Source of the DNA: JAJYSO01 sp964495935
GTDB lineage: Bacteria; Bacteroidota; Bacteroidia; Flavobacteriales; Flavobacteriaceae
DNA length: 64,000 bases
NCBI GenBank assembly: GCA_964495935.1
Contig: CAZBXQ010000010.1
Location: 3,756 to 67,755 of the forward strand
Reading direction: 5' to 3'
Shown here piece after piece: positions 1 to 9,268 of the stretch. A program made the position numbers and the translations under genes. Under the pieces are notes generated by a model that saw only the letters and a list, made by a program, of their open reading frames with translations, did not search any database and was not told the DNA's origin. The stretch's first letter is position 1. Each line of letters starts with the position of its first letter.

Positions 1-625
1 ATTTTTCAAGATATACCGAATCGTCGCCAAAAGCTGTTTTGGCTTCCCGTTTTGCGGTTTTAAAAGCGATCTCCAATTCTTCCTCCGAACGGACAACGCG
101 CATCCCTCGTCCACCACCACCAGAAGTTGCTTTAATCATGATGGGATACCCAATACGTTTAGCCTCATCGTGCAGTTTATGTTCTTCTTCCAAATTCAGA
201 CGGCTATCCAAAATCGTAGGAACATGAGCCGCATCGGCAATGGCTTTAGCCTGTACTTTATCGCCCAGAGCTCGCATGGACTCGGGAGTCGGTCCCACAA
301 ATATAATCCCCTCTTCCCAGCAACGTTGTGCAAAATGAGAGTTCTCCGACAAGAACCCATATCCCGGGTGAATCGCATCTACTCCATTCTTCTTGGCCGT
401 TTTTATAATGGCTTCTATATCGAGATACGGTTTTAAGGGATCGTCTTTATCCCCGATAAGATAAGCTTCATCGGCCTTATAACGGTGTAACGAGAAACGA
501 TCTTCATAGGTATAAATGGCAACGGTTCTCAATTTCAATTCCGCAGCTGCCCGCAGCACTCGTATGGCAATCTCTCCACGATTAGCGACCAATAATTTCT
601 TAAACTCTGTAAACTTATAATCCAT
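1..625 (-). CDS. pyc: pyruvate carboxylase, N-terminal part (runs off window)
   Basis: The minus strand from the ATG at 623-625 is open to the window edge, about 208 codons, starting MDYKFTEFKKLLVANRGEIA. This is the N-terminal biotin-carboxylase domain: the VANRGEIAIRVLRAA opening, the HPGYGFLSEN motif and the glycine-rich ATP-grasp loop ATSGGGGRGMR are all present. The segment RYKADEAYLIG followed by DPLKPYLDI is typical of pyruvate carboxylase rather than of the separate AccC subunit, whose enzyme family carboxylates acetyl-CoA. The product would convert pyruvate to oxaloacetate in the cytoplasm. The carboxyltransferase and biotinyl domains would lie outside the window, so the assignment to pyc over accC rests on the N-terminus alone. 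Confidence 0.85.
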   Translation of the reverse strand, partial: MDYKFTEFKKLLVANRGEIAIRVLRAAAELKLRTVAIYTYEDRFSLHRYKADEAYLIGDKDDPLKPYLDIEAIIKTAKKNGVDAIHPGYGFLSENSHFAQRCWEEGIIFVGPTPESMRALGDKVQAKAIADAAHVPTILDSRLNLEEEHKLHDEAKRIGYPIMIKATSGGGGRGMRVVRSEEELEIAFKTAKREAKTAFGDDSVYLEK

Positions 626-1053
626 GATTTGTAATCTGTTTTCAATAACTGATGTTCTACTTTATACCGTCGGCAATTTATAAAATAATATCCGGGTACT
701 ATTATAAAAAATCAAAATAACACGTTTTTATTTCCATAATATCAACATATATTAAATAATAATGCTATTATATATCGAATGGTAGATTAATAATCTAATT
801 AAATAGGTACTCCACCAGACTCTTCTAATTTTAATCGACTCCTACAGCAAGTGTCTGGTAAAGATATGGATAATATAACAGCTCAGGTTCGCAGGTTCTC
901 AAAATTAACTACAGCCTCTATTCAGTTGGCATAATTTATGCGGTTTAAAACGTATTAATCGGTAAAAAATCCGGGGGAATATCCCACTCTCAAAAACCGA
1001 TTTCTATAATTTCGTATCTTGCCGCCAAAAGGCAATCGACCAAAAACATATCT
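626..1053. other. intergenic region, divergent pyc / YbjQ-like
   Basis: This is 428 bases of AT-rich sequence between two divergent genes. I see no convincing open frame, RNA gene or repeat. A TATCTTGC box at 1014-1021, which resembles the common TATCTTTG -7 box, lies 33 bases before the YbjQ-like start, but no TTG box is correctly spaced from it. The pyc promoter was not located. Confidence 0.5.
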
Positions 1054-1443
1054 ATGAATCGCATAATTGTAACGACAACTGATTTAAAAAGAGATTATGA
1101 AGTTATCGGTCCTCTTTATTTTCATATCTCCAACAAAGGTTTTTTTACCAGCCGGTTGTCTCAACTGATGGAAAAATATGATGAAGAAATAGAACGCCTC
1201 AAAGCTGAAGGAAAAGAAGGTGACCTATGGAATCTTCATTATGGCAAATACGCTTTTGACACCGATAGTCGATTTGAAAAAGCCTTTTATGTAGCGGTTC
1301 GGGAAATCGAGGAAATCGCTCTTAAAATGGGTGCCGATGCCATTGTAGGTTTGCGACAGAATGTCAAACTCAACATTGACCGCTCACAGCAGTTTTACCT
1401 TCAGGTTTACGGAACCGCCGTACGCTTTAAAGCCACCGATTAA
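1054..1443 (+). CDS. YbjQ-like heavy-metal-binding-domain protein
   Basis: A 129-residue cytoplasmic protein without signal peptide or membrane segment. The N-terminal IIVTTTDL and the C-terminal stretch with the pattern AxREIEEIALKMGADAIVGL and YGTAVRF match the YbjQ (DUF74) fold. In that fold a central helix before GA[DN]AVVG is followed by a strand ending in GTAV. Family members are usually about 105 residues, and this one has extra sequence after the first strand (residues 15-60). The cellular role of the family is poorly defined. It stands alone, divergent from pyc and about 110 bases before the LysM gene. Confidence 0.65.
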   Translation: MNRIIVTTTDLKRDYEVIGPLYFHISNKGFFTSRLSQLMEKYDEEIERLKAEGKEGDLWNLHYGKYAFDTDSRFEKAFYVAVREIEEIALKMGADAIVGLRQNVKLNIDRSQQFYLQVYGTAVRFKATD

Positions 1444-1553
1444 CAACCCGATAAAAAATCTCGACCGGCCTTAAAAACTTGTATATTTACAAAATCTTTA
1501 AAAACAAAATACTACACGCTTCCTTCTGTCGTTTTATGAACTACTGCACAGTT

Positions 1554-3470
1554 ATGAAAAAAGAATTAATTTTTATTATCTTAAGTATTTTTCTGGCCGG
1601 GTCTGCTTGGGCTCAAAATCAGTCCTATCGGATCAAGAAAAATGAAAGCATAGAAAGTATTGCCAAAAAATTCAAGGTTAGTAAAGAAGCCATTATGGCT
1701 CTAAACCCGGATTTGAATCAGGGAAAAATCGAGGGGAAAATAATTGTCGTTCCGGCCCGGGAAACCGATACAGAAACTCCCAGTGCAACGGGTATCCATT
1801 TTAAAGAATACAAGGTAAAAAAAGGGGAAACCATATATCGGCTGGCCAAGGAGCACAACATTAAGGAAGAGGACATAAAAAAGTATAATCCCTACCTCTA
1901 CAAGGAGGAATTAGGAGAAAACGATATGATTCGAATCCCCATATTCCAACAAGAAAACACCGATTTCAACGCTTCCCTTCGCACCTCTACATTTAGTAAT
2001 ATTGCCCATGTCGTCATGCCTAAAGAAACCAAATTCGGCATTGCCAAGAAATACAATATGACGATGGAGGAACTGGATTCCTTAAATCCCAAAATCAAGG
2101 ATTTAAAACCGGAGGAACTCGCCGTGGGCCAAGTCCTGAAGGTTGTCAATCACCCGACCCAAGGAAGTGCCAAAGCTTCTGAAGACCTGAGTTTCTTCTA
2201 TTACGATGTACAGCCTAAAGAAACGATATACAGCCTGGCTCGTGAATTTGGCATTTCGGAAGATTCCCTTAAAATGTTTAACCCCTTATTAAAAGAACTG
2301 GGGCTACAAGCCGGAATGGAGCTTAAAATTCCCGAAAAGAAGGGAATAGCAGGAGGAAAATTCGGATCGCAAAAAATCGATTTAAGTACGTTTATAAACA
2401 ACACCTCTTCCAAAACGGTTACCCTACTGCTCCCGTTTAACCTGCATCAGGTCACGGAGGAGAAATCTGAAAACCGGGAACTCCTAAAAGAAAACGAAAT
2501 TTTGGGGATGTCGTTGGATTTATACAGCGGAGTCAAAATAGCTGCCGATTCCATTCGAAACATGGGGATCCCGGTAAACCTTAAAATTTTTGACACCGAG
2601 GGCAGCTCACAAAAAATCACTCAGATTGTTAAAGATGCAGAAGTACAGCACTCTGCTTTTATCTTTGGCCCACTCTTGGCAGCTAACATTGAAATTGTTG
2701 CCTGTGCCTTAAAAAACCGGGATGTGGCAATTTTTAGTCCCTTAATCAATGGCTCGCTTAAGGGGAGTGATAAAATATTTCAAACACGAACCTCGTCGGC
2801 GTTAAAAGAAGAATTACTCCTCTCCTATCTGGACAGCCTGAAAGGGGAAAAAAATATTATTATCCTCGGAGATACCAAAAATTCAGCATTCATCAAAAGA
2901 ATTCAAAATCGAATTCCCGGTGCCCGGAAAATCCATCAAAAGGAGGCCGACTATCTACAAAAAAGTGATATTACCCCATACCTTAAAAAAGAGAAGCCTA
3001 ATTGGGTTCTGATGGCAACTGATGATTACGGACTTATCAGCAATGGAATTTCTACACTGAATGCAGTGCGAAACGATTATGATATTCGCGTTCTTACCGC
3101 CAATAAAAACAGCATTTACGATCAAGAAGTCCCCAAAGAATATCTGAGTAATCTCAAATTCACTTACCCTTCAACCAGTAAAAAGGATGTTTCTACACAA
3201 ACCGACAACAACTTTATAAAAACCTATCATAAAAAATACGGAATTCCCCCGAATGCGTATGCTATTCGAGGTTTCGATATCACCTTTGACGCCCTACTTC
3301 GAGCTGCTTCCTCTGCCGATATTTTACGATCTCTTAAAAAATACAAGGGTGCTACGGAATATGTAGAAAATCGATTTAATTATTCCAAAAAGACCAAAAA
3401 CGGATACGTTAATCAGGGCCTATTTTTATTGGAATATGATGACGATCTGACACTCAAAGTATTGAATTAA
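1554..3470 (+). CDS. LysM-repeat protein with periplasmic-binding-like C-terminal domain
   Basis: The start is placed at the ATG at 1554 because MKKELIFIILSIFLAGSAWAQ is a clean signal peptide; the upstream in-frame ATG would add 25 residues without signal character. The mature 617-residue part holds four LysM repeats (about residues 25-55, 90-120, 150-180 and 210-240, each of the form Y.V...ETIYSLAR....S.D.L...NP). These bind peptidoglycan. They are followed by a domain of about 350 residues with the alpha/beta layout of type I periplasmic-binding proteins (strands VTLLLPF, AFIFGPLL, NIIILGD, WVLMATDD). It is probably a periplasmic envelope protein; ligand unknown. Its 3' end overlaps the convergent hydrolase gene by 17 bases. 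Confidence 0.75.
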   Translation: MKKELIFIILSIFLAGSAWAQNQSYRIKKNESIESIAKKFKVSKEAIMALNPDLNQGKIEGKIIVVPARETDTETPSATGIHFKEYKVKKGETIYRLAKEHNIKEEDIKKYNPYLYKEELGENDMIRIPIFQQENTDFNASLRTSTFSNIAHVVMPKETKFGIAKKYNMTMEELDSLNPKIKDLKPEELAVGQVLKVVNHPTQGSAKASEDLSFFYYDVQPKETIYSLAREFGISEDSLKMFNPLLKELGLQAGMELKIPEKKGIAGGKFGSQKIDLSTFINNTSSKTVTLLLPFNLHQVTEEKSENRELLKENEILGMSLDLYSGVKIAADSIRNMGIPVNLKIFDTEGSSQKITQIVKDAEVQHSAFIFGPLLAANIEIVACALKNRDVAIFSPLINGSLKGSDKIFQTRTSSALKEELLLSYLDSLKGEKNIIILGDTKNSAFIKRIQNRIPGARKIHQKEADYLQKSDITPYLKKEKPNWVLMATDDYGLISNGISTLNAVRNDYDIRVLTANKNSIYDQEVPKEYLSNLKFTYPSTSKKDVSTQTDNNFIKTYHKKYGIPPNAYAIRGFDITFDALLRAASSADILRSLKKYKGATEYVENRFNYSKKTKNGYVNQGLFLLEYDDDLTLKVLN

Positions 3471-4410
3471 AAAACTTCAATGCTCTCCATTCGGAATATC
3501 CGTATTCCTTATGACGGATGGGAAATCCACAATGCCCTCCGTATTTTGGAATTTCCAAAAACAGGGACCGATGATCCCGGGCTACTTTTATCGGATAGCC
3601 CCCTTGCCCGATAATCGGATCATCTTTGGCGTTTATAATTAAGGTTTGCGTCTGTATATCTTCAAGCCGGGCGAAGGGAGATGCATCGTGATAAAACTCA
3701 TCCAGATCACGAAAGCCGTAAACCGGAACAATAAAAGACTGAGCCAAATCTTCAAAGCTCCTTATTCCCCGCACTTTATTTTTCTCTAAAACACCGGGAA
3801 AGTGTTCTGCTTTTTCCAATACCTTCGATCGGATTTTCCCTATAAAGCGTTTCCGGTACACCTTACTCAGCCCGTGCTCCATCCGTTTAGCACTGGATTC
3901 CAAAGATACGGGAGCAGAAATCGCAACGCCCCCCTTCACCCGTCGGTCAATCTCACATCGTCCGAAATAATTCAAGAGTTGAGCTCCTCCCATCGAATAC
4001 CCCAAAAGAAAGACCTCGTTAAATCCCCGTTGCAGAACAGCATCTACCACACGGTTCAAATCCTCAGTCTCGCCGTGATGATACAGACGGATTCCGGGAT
4101 TCATTGCGCCCCCGCAACTTCGATTATTCCAGGCAAAAACAGAATATCCATAATTCAGAAAATAACGTGCCGCCCGGTTGATATAACCACTTCGGGAGCT
4201 GCCTTCCAGGCCATGGCAGAGAATCACAGCCTTCCCGGGACTCTTTATTCTATAATCGATAAGCAGAAAATCACGATCCGGCAAGGTTAACCGAATTCGT
4301 TTATAATCAGGAACAACAGATCTCTGTACAGTGCCGCTATAAAGGGTTGAAACATGCCCGTTTCGGCACAGAAAAGAGGGTATATAACCCGATTTATTCA
4401 AAAGGGGCAT
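3454..4410 (-). CDS. YheT-type alpha/beta-fold hydrolase
   Basis: A 318-residue cytoplasmic hydrolase. The oxyanion region is CHGLEGSS, the nucleophile elbow is GYSMGG (serine), the acid is the aspartate in NAKDDPIIG and the histidine is in YGGHCGF, giving a complete catalytic triad in the usual order. The opening GYIPSFLCRNGHVSTLYSG, a phrase on a long substrate-side N-terminus, is typical of the YheT/EMB8 group of esterase-like proteins. The substrate is unknown. It is convergent with and overlaps the LysM gene tail to tail. No operon partner is evident; the DUF4374 gene ends 11 bases beyond its start on the same strand, so co-transcription from the uptake genes upstream is possible. Confidence 0.8.
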   Translation of the reverse strand: MPLLNKSGYIPSFLCRNGHVSTLYSGTVQRSVVPDYKRIRLTLPDRDFLLIDYRIKSPGKAVILCHGLEGSSRSGYINRAARYFLNYGYSVFAWNNRSCGGAMNPGIRLYHHGETEDLNRVVDAVLQRGFNEVFLLGYSMGGAQLLNYFGRCEIDRRVKGGVAISAPVSLESSAKRMEHGLSKVYRKRFIGKIRSKVLEKAEHFPGVLEKNKVRGIRSFEDLAQSFIVPVYGFRDLDEFYHDASPFARLEDIQTQTLIINAKDDPIIGQGGYPIKVARDHRSLFLEIPKYGGHCGFPIRHKEYGYSEWRALKFFNSIL

Positions 4411-4421
4411 AAGCCGACCGT

Positions 4422-5729
4422 TTAATCGTGCAATTTATAGAGACGAGTAGGACGATATTTATTTTCTATGCTTATCTCTTTACGGACTTGTCCGGTCTTG
4501 TCGATAGAATAAAAGCCGTTAAACTTTCCTTCCTCTACATTTGGAACCGCAATAAAAAGCTTGTCGTCTATGATACTGAAGACGTTCATCCGATCGGAAT
4601 AATCGGAAGAAGGGATTTCCAGCTTTTTAAATTCATCCGGTCGCTTGGGATCCACTTCATAGTAATGCATGGTAATATCCTGATCTACACTAAAGGGATA
4701 AGGGCCCTCCGAAATGTGTAAATACAGCTTATTGTTGAAAGCAATCATCGATTGTGCGATTCGTTCCGGACCAAAATGAGATTCGATATTGACCTTCCAA
4801 TCCTGATCAAAATCGGTAGATCCGGAGGGAATCCGGAAGACCTGTGAAGGGAAGTGCAGATTAAACTGATTCCATCCCCAGGCACAAAAATAGAGATTTC
4901 CATCTTCATCAACCGAAGTAGCCTTATTTTCGGAAACATAAAATCCAACGTTTTTAGCTCCTCGGTATGAAATAATTTTTTCCACTTCCTGCGTCGGGAT
5001 ATCGACCACGGCCACATAAAAACTATTCTCCAGATCAGAAATCAGGTTGAAAGCCACTTCGTCGAGATAGGCCACACTCACATAAAGTTTATTCTCCTTG
5101 ACCTCTAAGGCAAACGAGCCCACCCGCACCAAATTATAGCCAGCCTCATCTTTAAATTTAGCACGGGGCCTAAAGGCTCTAACGGCTGCCTCAAGATCAA
5201 TCGATCCCGTCAGGATCATTTCGGTGGGATCAAACACCTGAATTTTATAGGGTGCCCGTCCTTCATTATAAAAATAGGCCGTATGTTCATCGTAATAAGC
5301 AATCTGCCGAGAAGGAAACAGATTGGCCTGCGAAACATTTAGTTCCTGATCGATAAACACCTGATTGTCCTTGTTCAGCCGCAACCGATAAAGTCCCGGA
5401 GTTGACGAAAAACCTTTTTTATCCTTGGCTTGTGAAAAGATATATGGTCCGAAGGATAATTGCCCTGAGGAGGTGGAGGGGTTGGAATTTGTAAAAATCT
5501 CATCCTCTTTTACCAGATCATAGGTATTTTCTGCCTCTATATTACTCCAACTAAAGCTGAAGAAGGTCGTAATATCAACATCGGATGCATCTTCGGTTGC
5601 CAGTACATAATTATTCCGGCTAAAATCGGTTTTGGGTTCCTTATCAAAGCCCTCATCGTTATCTACCGTACAAGAAGTCGCCAGCAGCAAACCGATCAAT
5701 CCATAGCAAAAAGAGTATTGGATATTCAT
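4422..5729 (-). CDS. DUF4374 family lipoprotein
   Basis: The start chosen (5729) gives MNIQYSFCYGLIGLLLATSC, a lipoprotein signal with the lipid-accepting cysteine at residue 20. An ATG nine codons upstream overlaps the receptor stop and spoils the signal. The 435-residue product has the repeating strand pattern of a beta-propeller and matches what I recognise as the DUF4374 family, which in Bacteroidota is encoded beside TonB-dependent receptors. It probably sits on an outer-membrane face and helps the receptor gene immediately upstream capture its ligand. That role is inferred from neighbourhood, since no biochemical function is established from the sequence. Confidence 0.7.
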   Translation of the reverse strand: MNIQYSFCYGLIGLLLATSCTVDNDEGFDKEPKTDFSRNNYVLATEDASDVDITTFFSFSWSNIEAENTYDLVKEDEIFTNSNPSTSSGQLSFGPYIFSQAKDKKGFSSTPGLYRLRLNKDNQVFIDQELNVSQANLFPSRQIAYYDEHTAYFYNEGRAPYKIQVFDPTEMILTGSIDLEAAVRAFRPRAKFKDEAGYNLVRVGSFALEVKENKLYVSVAYLDEVAFNLISDLENSFYVAVVDIPTQEVEKIISYRGAKNVGFYVSENKATSVDEDGNLYFCAWGWNQFNLHFPSQVFRIPSGSTDFDQDWKVNIESHFGPERIAQSMIAFNNKLYLHISEGPYPFSVDQDITMHYYEVDPKRPDEFKKLEIPSSDYSDRMNVFSIIDDKLFIAVPNVEEGKFNGFYSIDKTGQVRKEISIENKYRPTRLYKLHD

Positions 5730-5745
5730 CACTAATCCGTATCGT

Positions 5746-8130
5746 TTAAAAATCATACGTTACTTTGGCCGAAAAATTCCGACCCGGGCTTTGCATTTTA
5801 AAATTATTATAAATGGTCTCATTAAAAACATTATCCAATTCCGCAGAAAAAGAAATCGTACGGCGTTGATCGATGGGTATTGTCCATACCCATCCCACGG
5901 TGTGCACCTGTTGAATAGGAATCACACGATTCGTATGAATTTTACTGTGCCCAAAAAGTCCCAGAAAGCCGTTGGGCTCATATTGTTTCTCAACAAAGTC
6001 CAAATAGTACTGATGTACATAGGAATACGACCAATATCCACGCAGCTTATCTTTTTTATTGATAATCGCATCAAAGGTATAGCTTGCCATGGCATTTCCA
6101 AAATAAAAAGGGAGGTTGCTTACCCGAGCATCCTTAAAATGGGCATTATTGGAAATATTATTATTGGACCCCTGAAAACGAAATTCATTATAGGTTAAAT
6201 TTCCGGTCAATTCAAGGTTTTTAACAGGGTGGTAAGAGCCTTCCAATTCCACGCCATACCCTCTCACCTTATCGAGGTTTAAAAAGATAGAACTAAACTG
6301 GGAAATGTCTTTTAGGCGAATTAAATCCCGGGTATCACGATAATATACATTAGCTTCCAGGGTGTAGCGTTTGCGGTTTCGGTAGCGGGCTCCAAAATTC
6401 ACGTTGACACTGCGTTCCGGCTTGAGTTCGAGATTGGTCATAATAAATGTATTATCGCCAAAAATCTCGTTCTGATCCGGTAGGCGATATGTATTTTCAA
6501 TAGATCCTCTGAGCATCAAACCGTTGTAAAAGTTGTATTTTAAAGATTGTGAAAAACTTACCCCTTCATTACTTTTCGGTCGATCAAATTCCTGCTTTAT
6601 ATCATTAAATACTCGTCCTCTGGCATTTGAAGCCAGATATTTAACCTGGGTCAATCCCTCAATTCGGCTTTCCAGCAATTTGTATTGATACCCCAGTCCG
6701 AGTATAAAACGATTGTAATCCACATGAGTTTTTGCATTACGTCGCTGTAGGTCATCGGCAGTTCGGCGCAAATAGGTATCGACCGCATTTAAGATCAGCT
6801 TGTGTCGATCATTAAAATTATACGACAGCAAGCCCCGGTAGGTAAAGTTATTAACCCGGGTTTCTATAATGGGGAGATCAAAGGGCGAGACACTTCCCAT
6901 TTCTGATCCCGATTGAGATTCCCGGCGATCTCCTTTCCAATCAAAAGTCGTGTTTTTTAAAGTATCGCCCAGCTGACTCTTGATACTGCTAAAAACAAAG
7001 AAGTGAGAAGTCTCCAATTTCTCGTCAAAAAGCTTTTTCTTGTATTGGATGGAAGGAACCAGATAAGCATGCTCACGATGATAGACATTCCCAAAGGGCT
7101 GGCTTCGACTGGTAAAGCTGTTTTGGATTTCCCGCTTCAATTCATAACTATTCAGTTTGAATTTTAAAAGATCGGCCCAGGTATGATTTTCAACATTCAC
7201 ATAAGCTTCGGCACTGTATTGCTTGTATCCGTTATGAAATAATCGGGCACTGATACGATCGGTCCGTCCCGTTTCTTCATTGGGGTACGGAAGATCGTCT
7301 ACCTTAAAATCATTGTCGCTGTAATTTCCAAAAGCGTTGATTCCGTAGGAGAGCTTATCCGACACCCGGTAAAAGGAATTCAAGGTCAACTTATGGGTAT
7401 TAAACGAACCTATTTCATAGCTCATCCGGTGGATGTTTTTGGCGGGCTTTTTAGTGACAATATTAATAGCCCCTCCCAAGGCATCGATTCCGATTTCGGT
7501 GGGCATAACTCCCTTATAGATTTCGATATAATCGGCTACGCTGGAAGGGATTTTGGTCAATCCCATACTCGATCCTAAGTAATCTATCGGGATTCCGTCG
7601 ATCAAAAATTTAATCGACTTCCCGCTAAAACCTCCGATTACCACATCGGCCTCTGCTCCCAGTCCGCCGGAATTCCGAACGCGCACACCGGCAGCCCGAT
7701 TGACGAGTTGTTCTACTGAGGAAGAAGAACGCATCTGCGCCCCCAAATCTACCACCTCTGCCTTAATTGACCGGTTGGCCCGAATATTGGCTCCATTGGC
7801 CACTCCATCAAGGTTTACCGGATCCAGTGCATGGTCTGAAAAATCAATAGAAATCCCGGAAATATCCTGATTTACAAAAAGTTTGAGGACCGGAGAAATA
7901 ATCCCTTCGTCATTGATGGCATAGATTGAATAGTCACCGGAATCCAACCCTGAAATACAAAAATTCCCCTCTTCATTGGCCGTTGTGGTTGTAGCTGTCT
8001 CCACTATAGTAATCGTCGCCCCGGCCTGTCTTTCACCTGCATTTTTCACACTTCCACAAACTGTATATTGAGCCCACAACCCCATCGGGAAAATAAAAAG
8101 CAGTACAATAAAGATAGGAAAGCGCTTCAT
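5746..8130 (-). CDS. TonB-dependent outer-membrane receptor
   Basis: A 794-residue receptor: signal peptide MKRFPIFIVLLFIFPMGLWAQ, then a carboxypeptidase-regulatory-like domain (about residues 22-105, GSVKNAGERQAGATITI), a plug domain (about 120-235, with VEQLVNRAAGVRVRNSGG, FLIDGIPID and GGAINIVTKKP) and a C-terminal 22-strand-type barrel ending in the aromatic residue of AKVTYDF. It would import a ligand with energy from TonB-ExbBD, encoded at 25.3-27.3 kb. The pairing with DUF4374 suggests a siderophore or other iron chelate, but no ligand is readable from the sequence. It overlaps none of its neighbours when the DUF4374 start is set at 5729. Confidence 0.9.
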   Translation of the reverse strand: MKRFPIFIVLLFIFPMGLWAQYTVCGSVKNAGERQAGATITIVETATTTTANEEGNFCISGLDSGDYSIYAINDEGIISPVLKLFVNQDISGISIDFSDHALDPVNLDGVANGANIRANRSIKAEVVDLGAQMRSSSSVEQLVNRAAGVRVRNSGGLGAEADVVIGGFSGKSIKFLIDGIPIDYLGSSMGLTKIPSSVADYIEIYKGVMPTEIGIDALGGAINIVTKKPAKNIHRMSYEIGSFNTHKLTLNSFYRVSDKLSYGINAFGNYSDNDFKVDDLPYPNEETGRTDRISARLFHNGYKQYSAEAYVNVENHTWADLLKFKLNSYELKREIQNSFTSRSQPFGNVYHREHAYLVPSIQYKKKLFDEKLETSHFFVFSSIKSQLGDTLKNTTFDWKGDRRESQSGSEMGSVSPFDLPIIETRVNNFTYRGLLSYNFNDRHKLILNAVDTYLRRTADDLQRRNAKTHVDYNRFILGLGYQYKLLESRIEGLTQVKYLASNARGRVFNDIKQEFDRPKSNEGVSFSQSLKYNFYNGLMLRGSIENTYRLPDQNEIFGDNTFIMTNLELKPERSVNVNFGARYRNRKRYTLEANVYYRDTRDLIRLKDISQFSSIFLNLDKVRGYGVELEGSYHPVKNLELTGNLTYNEFRFQGSNNNISNNAHFKDARVSNLPFYFGNAMASYTFDAIINKKDKLRGYWSYSYVHQYYLDFVEKQYEPNGFLGLFGHSKIHTNRVIPIQQVHTVGWVWTIPIDQRRTISFSAELDNVFNETIYNNFKMQSPGRNFSAKVTYDF

Positions 8131-8226
8131 ATACTATCAAAAAGAAATTCGGACAACACCCTTACCCGAGAATTGCCCGAATTTCACAATTATATTAAAA
8201 TTACATTCGTGATCGATTTGACACGT

Positions 8227-8901
8227 TTAGGATTCAGTGCTTTCGGGATTGATGGGGGTAGTATATTTTTCTCCCTCAATCTGAACCTCTACAAACTTTG
8301 TCGGTTGTCCTTTATGAATGGTATAACGCACCGGCGTTTTTACATAATCTCCACGTTCTCCTCCAACCTTACGAGAACTGAGATCGGCCGTAAACTCAAT
8401 GGTATTTCCTTCATTGGAAACCGAAATATCTCGAATATTATACAAGGTAAAGTCGGAAGAGACAGGCCCGCCTTCCGGTTGTACTTGTACAACTTCAAAG
8501 CTGGTATTATCTTTCGTATAATTCCAATACCAATAGTCTTCATTCTGATCATAATTTTCAGGTGGAGTAAAACCACGCATAATATAATCAAAACGATTCC
8601 CGACAACTTCGCCATCTACCACCACATCACGAGGTACAAAAGAGAAACCGGAGATTTGTCCTTTATCAAACATAAACGGGGCATATCCCAAAGCAGCCGG
8701 CGGGCTGTAGGGAACCTTCTCCGTATCCCATGCCACATCTTCTGCATTCAGGAAATTCATCGTTTCCAATTGCCACTGCCCCTCTAAAACCAGATTGTCT
8801 TCCGTACTGATAAAATCATTGTCGTCACTGCTGCTACAGGCTACCAGACTAAAAAACAGGAACCCCAGGCTCAGTAAGAATAAATATTTCGTTCTCCTCA
8901 T
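8227..8901 (-). CDS. uncharacterised lipoprotein of the receptor locus
   Basis: A 224-residue protein beginning MRRTKYLFLLSLGFLFFSLV followed by ACSSSDD, a lipoprotein signal with an acidic run after the cysteine, typical of exported Bacteroidota lipoproteins. The opening of the mature part, VLEGQWQLETMNF, resembles the first strand of lipocalin-like domains, and the rest is beta-rich (FEVVQVQPEG, TIEFTADLSS, VRYTIHKG). I do not recognise a named family. It is the first gene of the minus-strand set lipoprotein, receptor, DUF4374, so it probably contributes to the same surface uptake function. A perfect TATCTTTG box lies 57 bases before its start. Confidence 0.6.
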   Translation of the reverse strand: MRRTKYLFLLSLGFLFFSLVACSSSDDNDFISTEDNLVLEGQWQLETMNFLNAEDVAWDTEKVPYSPPAALGYAPFMFDKGQISGFSFVPRDVVVDGEVVGNRFDYIMRGFTPPENYDQNEDYWYWNYTKDNTSFEVVQVQPEGGPVSSDFTLYNIRDISVSNEGNTIEFTADLSSRKVGGERGDYVKTPVRYTIHKGQPTKFVEVQIEGEKYTTPINPESTES

Positions 8902-8957
8902 AATCTTAAAAAATAATTTTAATTTATACTAAATAAAAGAGTCTATAAAAAGTTGCG

Positions 8958-8965
8958 CAAAGATA
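8958..8965 (-). promoter_or_regulatory. -7 box of lipoprotein/receptor operon
   Basis: The minus strand reads TATCTTTG, a perfect match to the Bacteroidota TANNTTTG box, 57 bases before the lipoprotein start. No TTG was found at the usual distance upstream, so only half of the promoter is supported. Confidence 0.5.
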
Positions 8966-9218
8966 AGGTTTCAGACCTATATTTCATCATAAAATTCTCT
9001 AAAGACGGTAAATCCTTTACGCTCTTGGTTTTTTATAATTTACGACCTCGCGTGGTACTGATCAATTCCCGATCTCTATCCGTGTTTTTGGGTATTAAAA
9101 ATTTTATCGGTATCCGTTCCTTCACCTCGGGAGCGGCAGGCGCAAATTTATAATTTATTATTATTTAAACTCAATAAAAATAATTATTTTTCGACTCACT
9201 ATTTTTAATCGTCCGAGG
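8966..9218. other. intergenic region, divergent lipoprotein / ctaB
   Basis: These are 253 bases between two opposed promoters. A 66-codon plus-strand frame from 8953 has no supporting features and crosses the minus-strand promoter, so it is not called. No known riboswitch or repeat was recognised here. Confidence 0.4.
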
Positions 9219-9248
9219 TTGCCAAACCTATTTTAAAAAGTATCTTTG
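9219..9248 (+). promoter_or_regulatory. ctaB promoter, TTG-N19-TATCTTTG
   Basis: TTG at 9219-9221 is followed after 19 bases by TATCTTTG at 9241-9248, a complete Bacteroidota sigma-A promoter. Transcription should begin near 9255, about 14 bases before the TTG start codon of ctaB. Confidence 0.8.
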
Positions 9249-9268
9249 CAGGCACAAAAATCGCATTC

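Noticed and set aside
8953..9153. 66-codon plus-strand frame upstream of ctaB
   Set aside because: It crosses the minus-strand -7 box of the lipoprotein gene and has no family resemblance.
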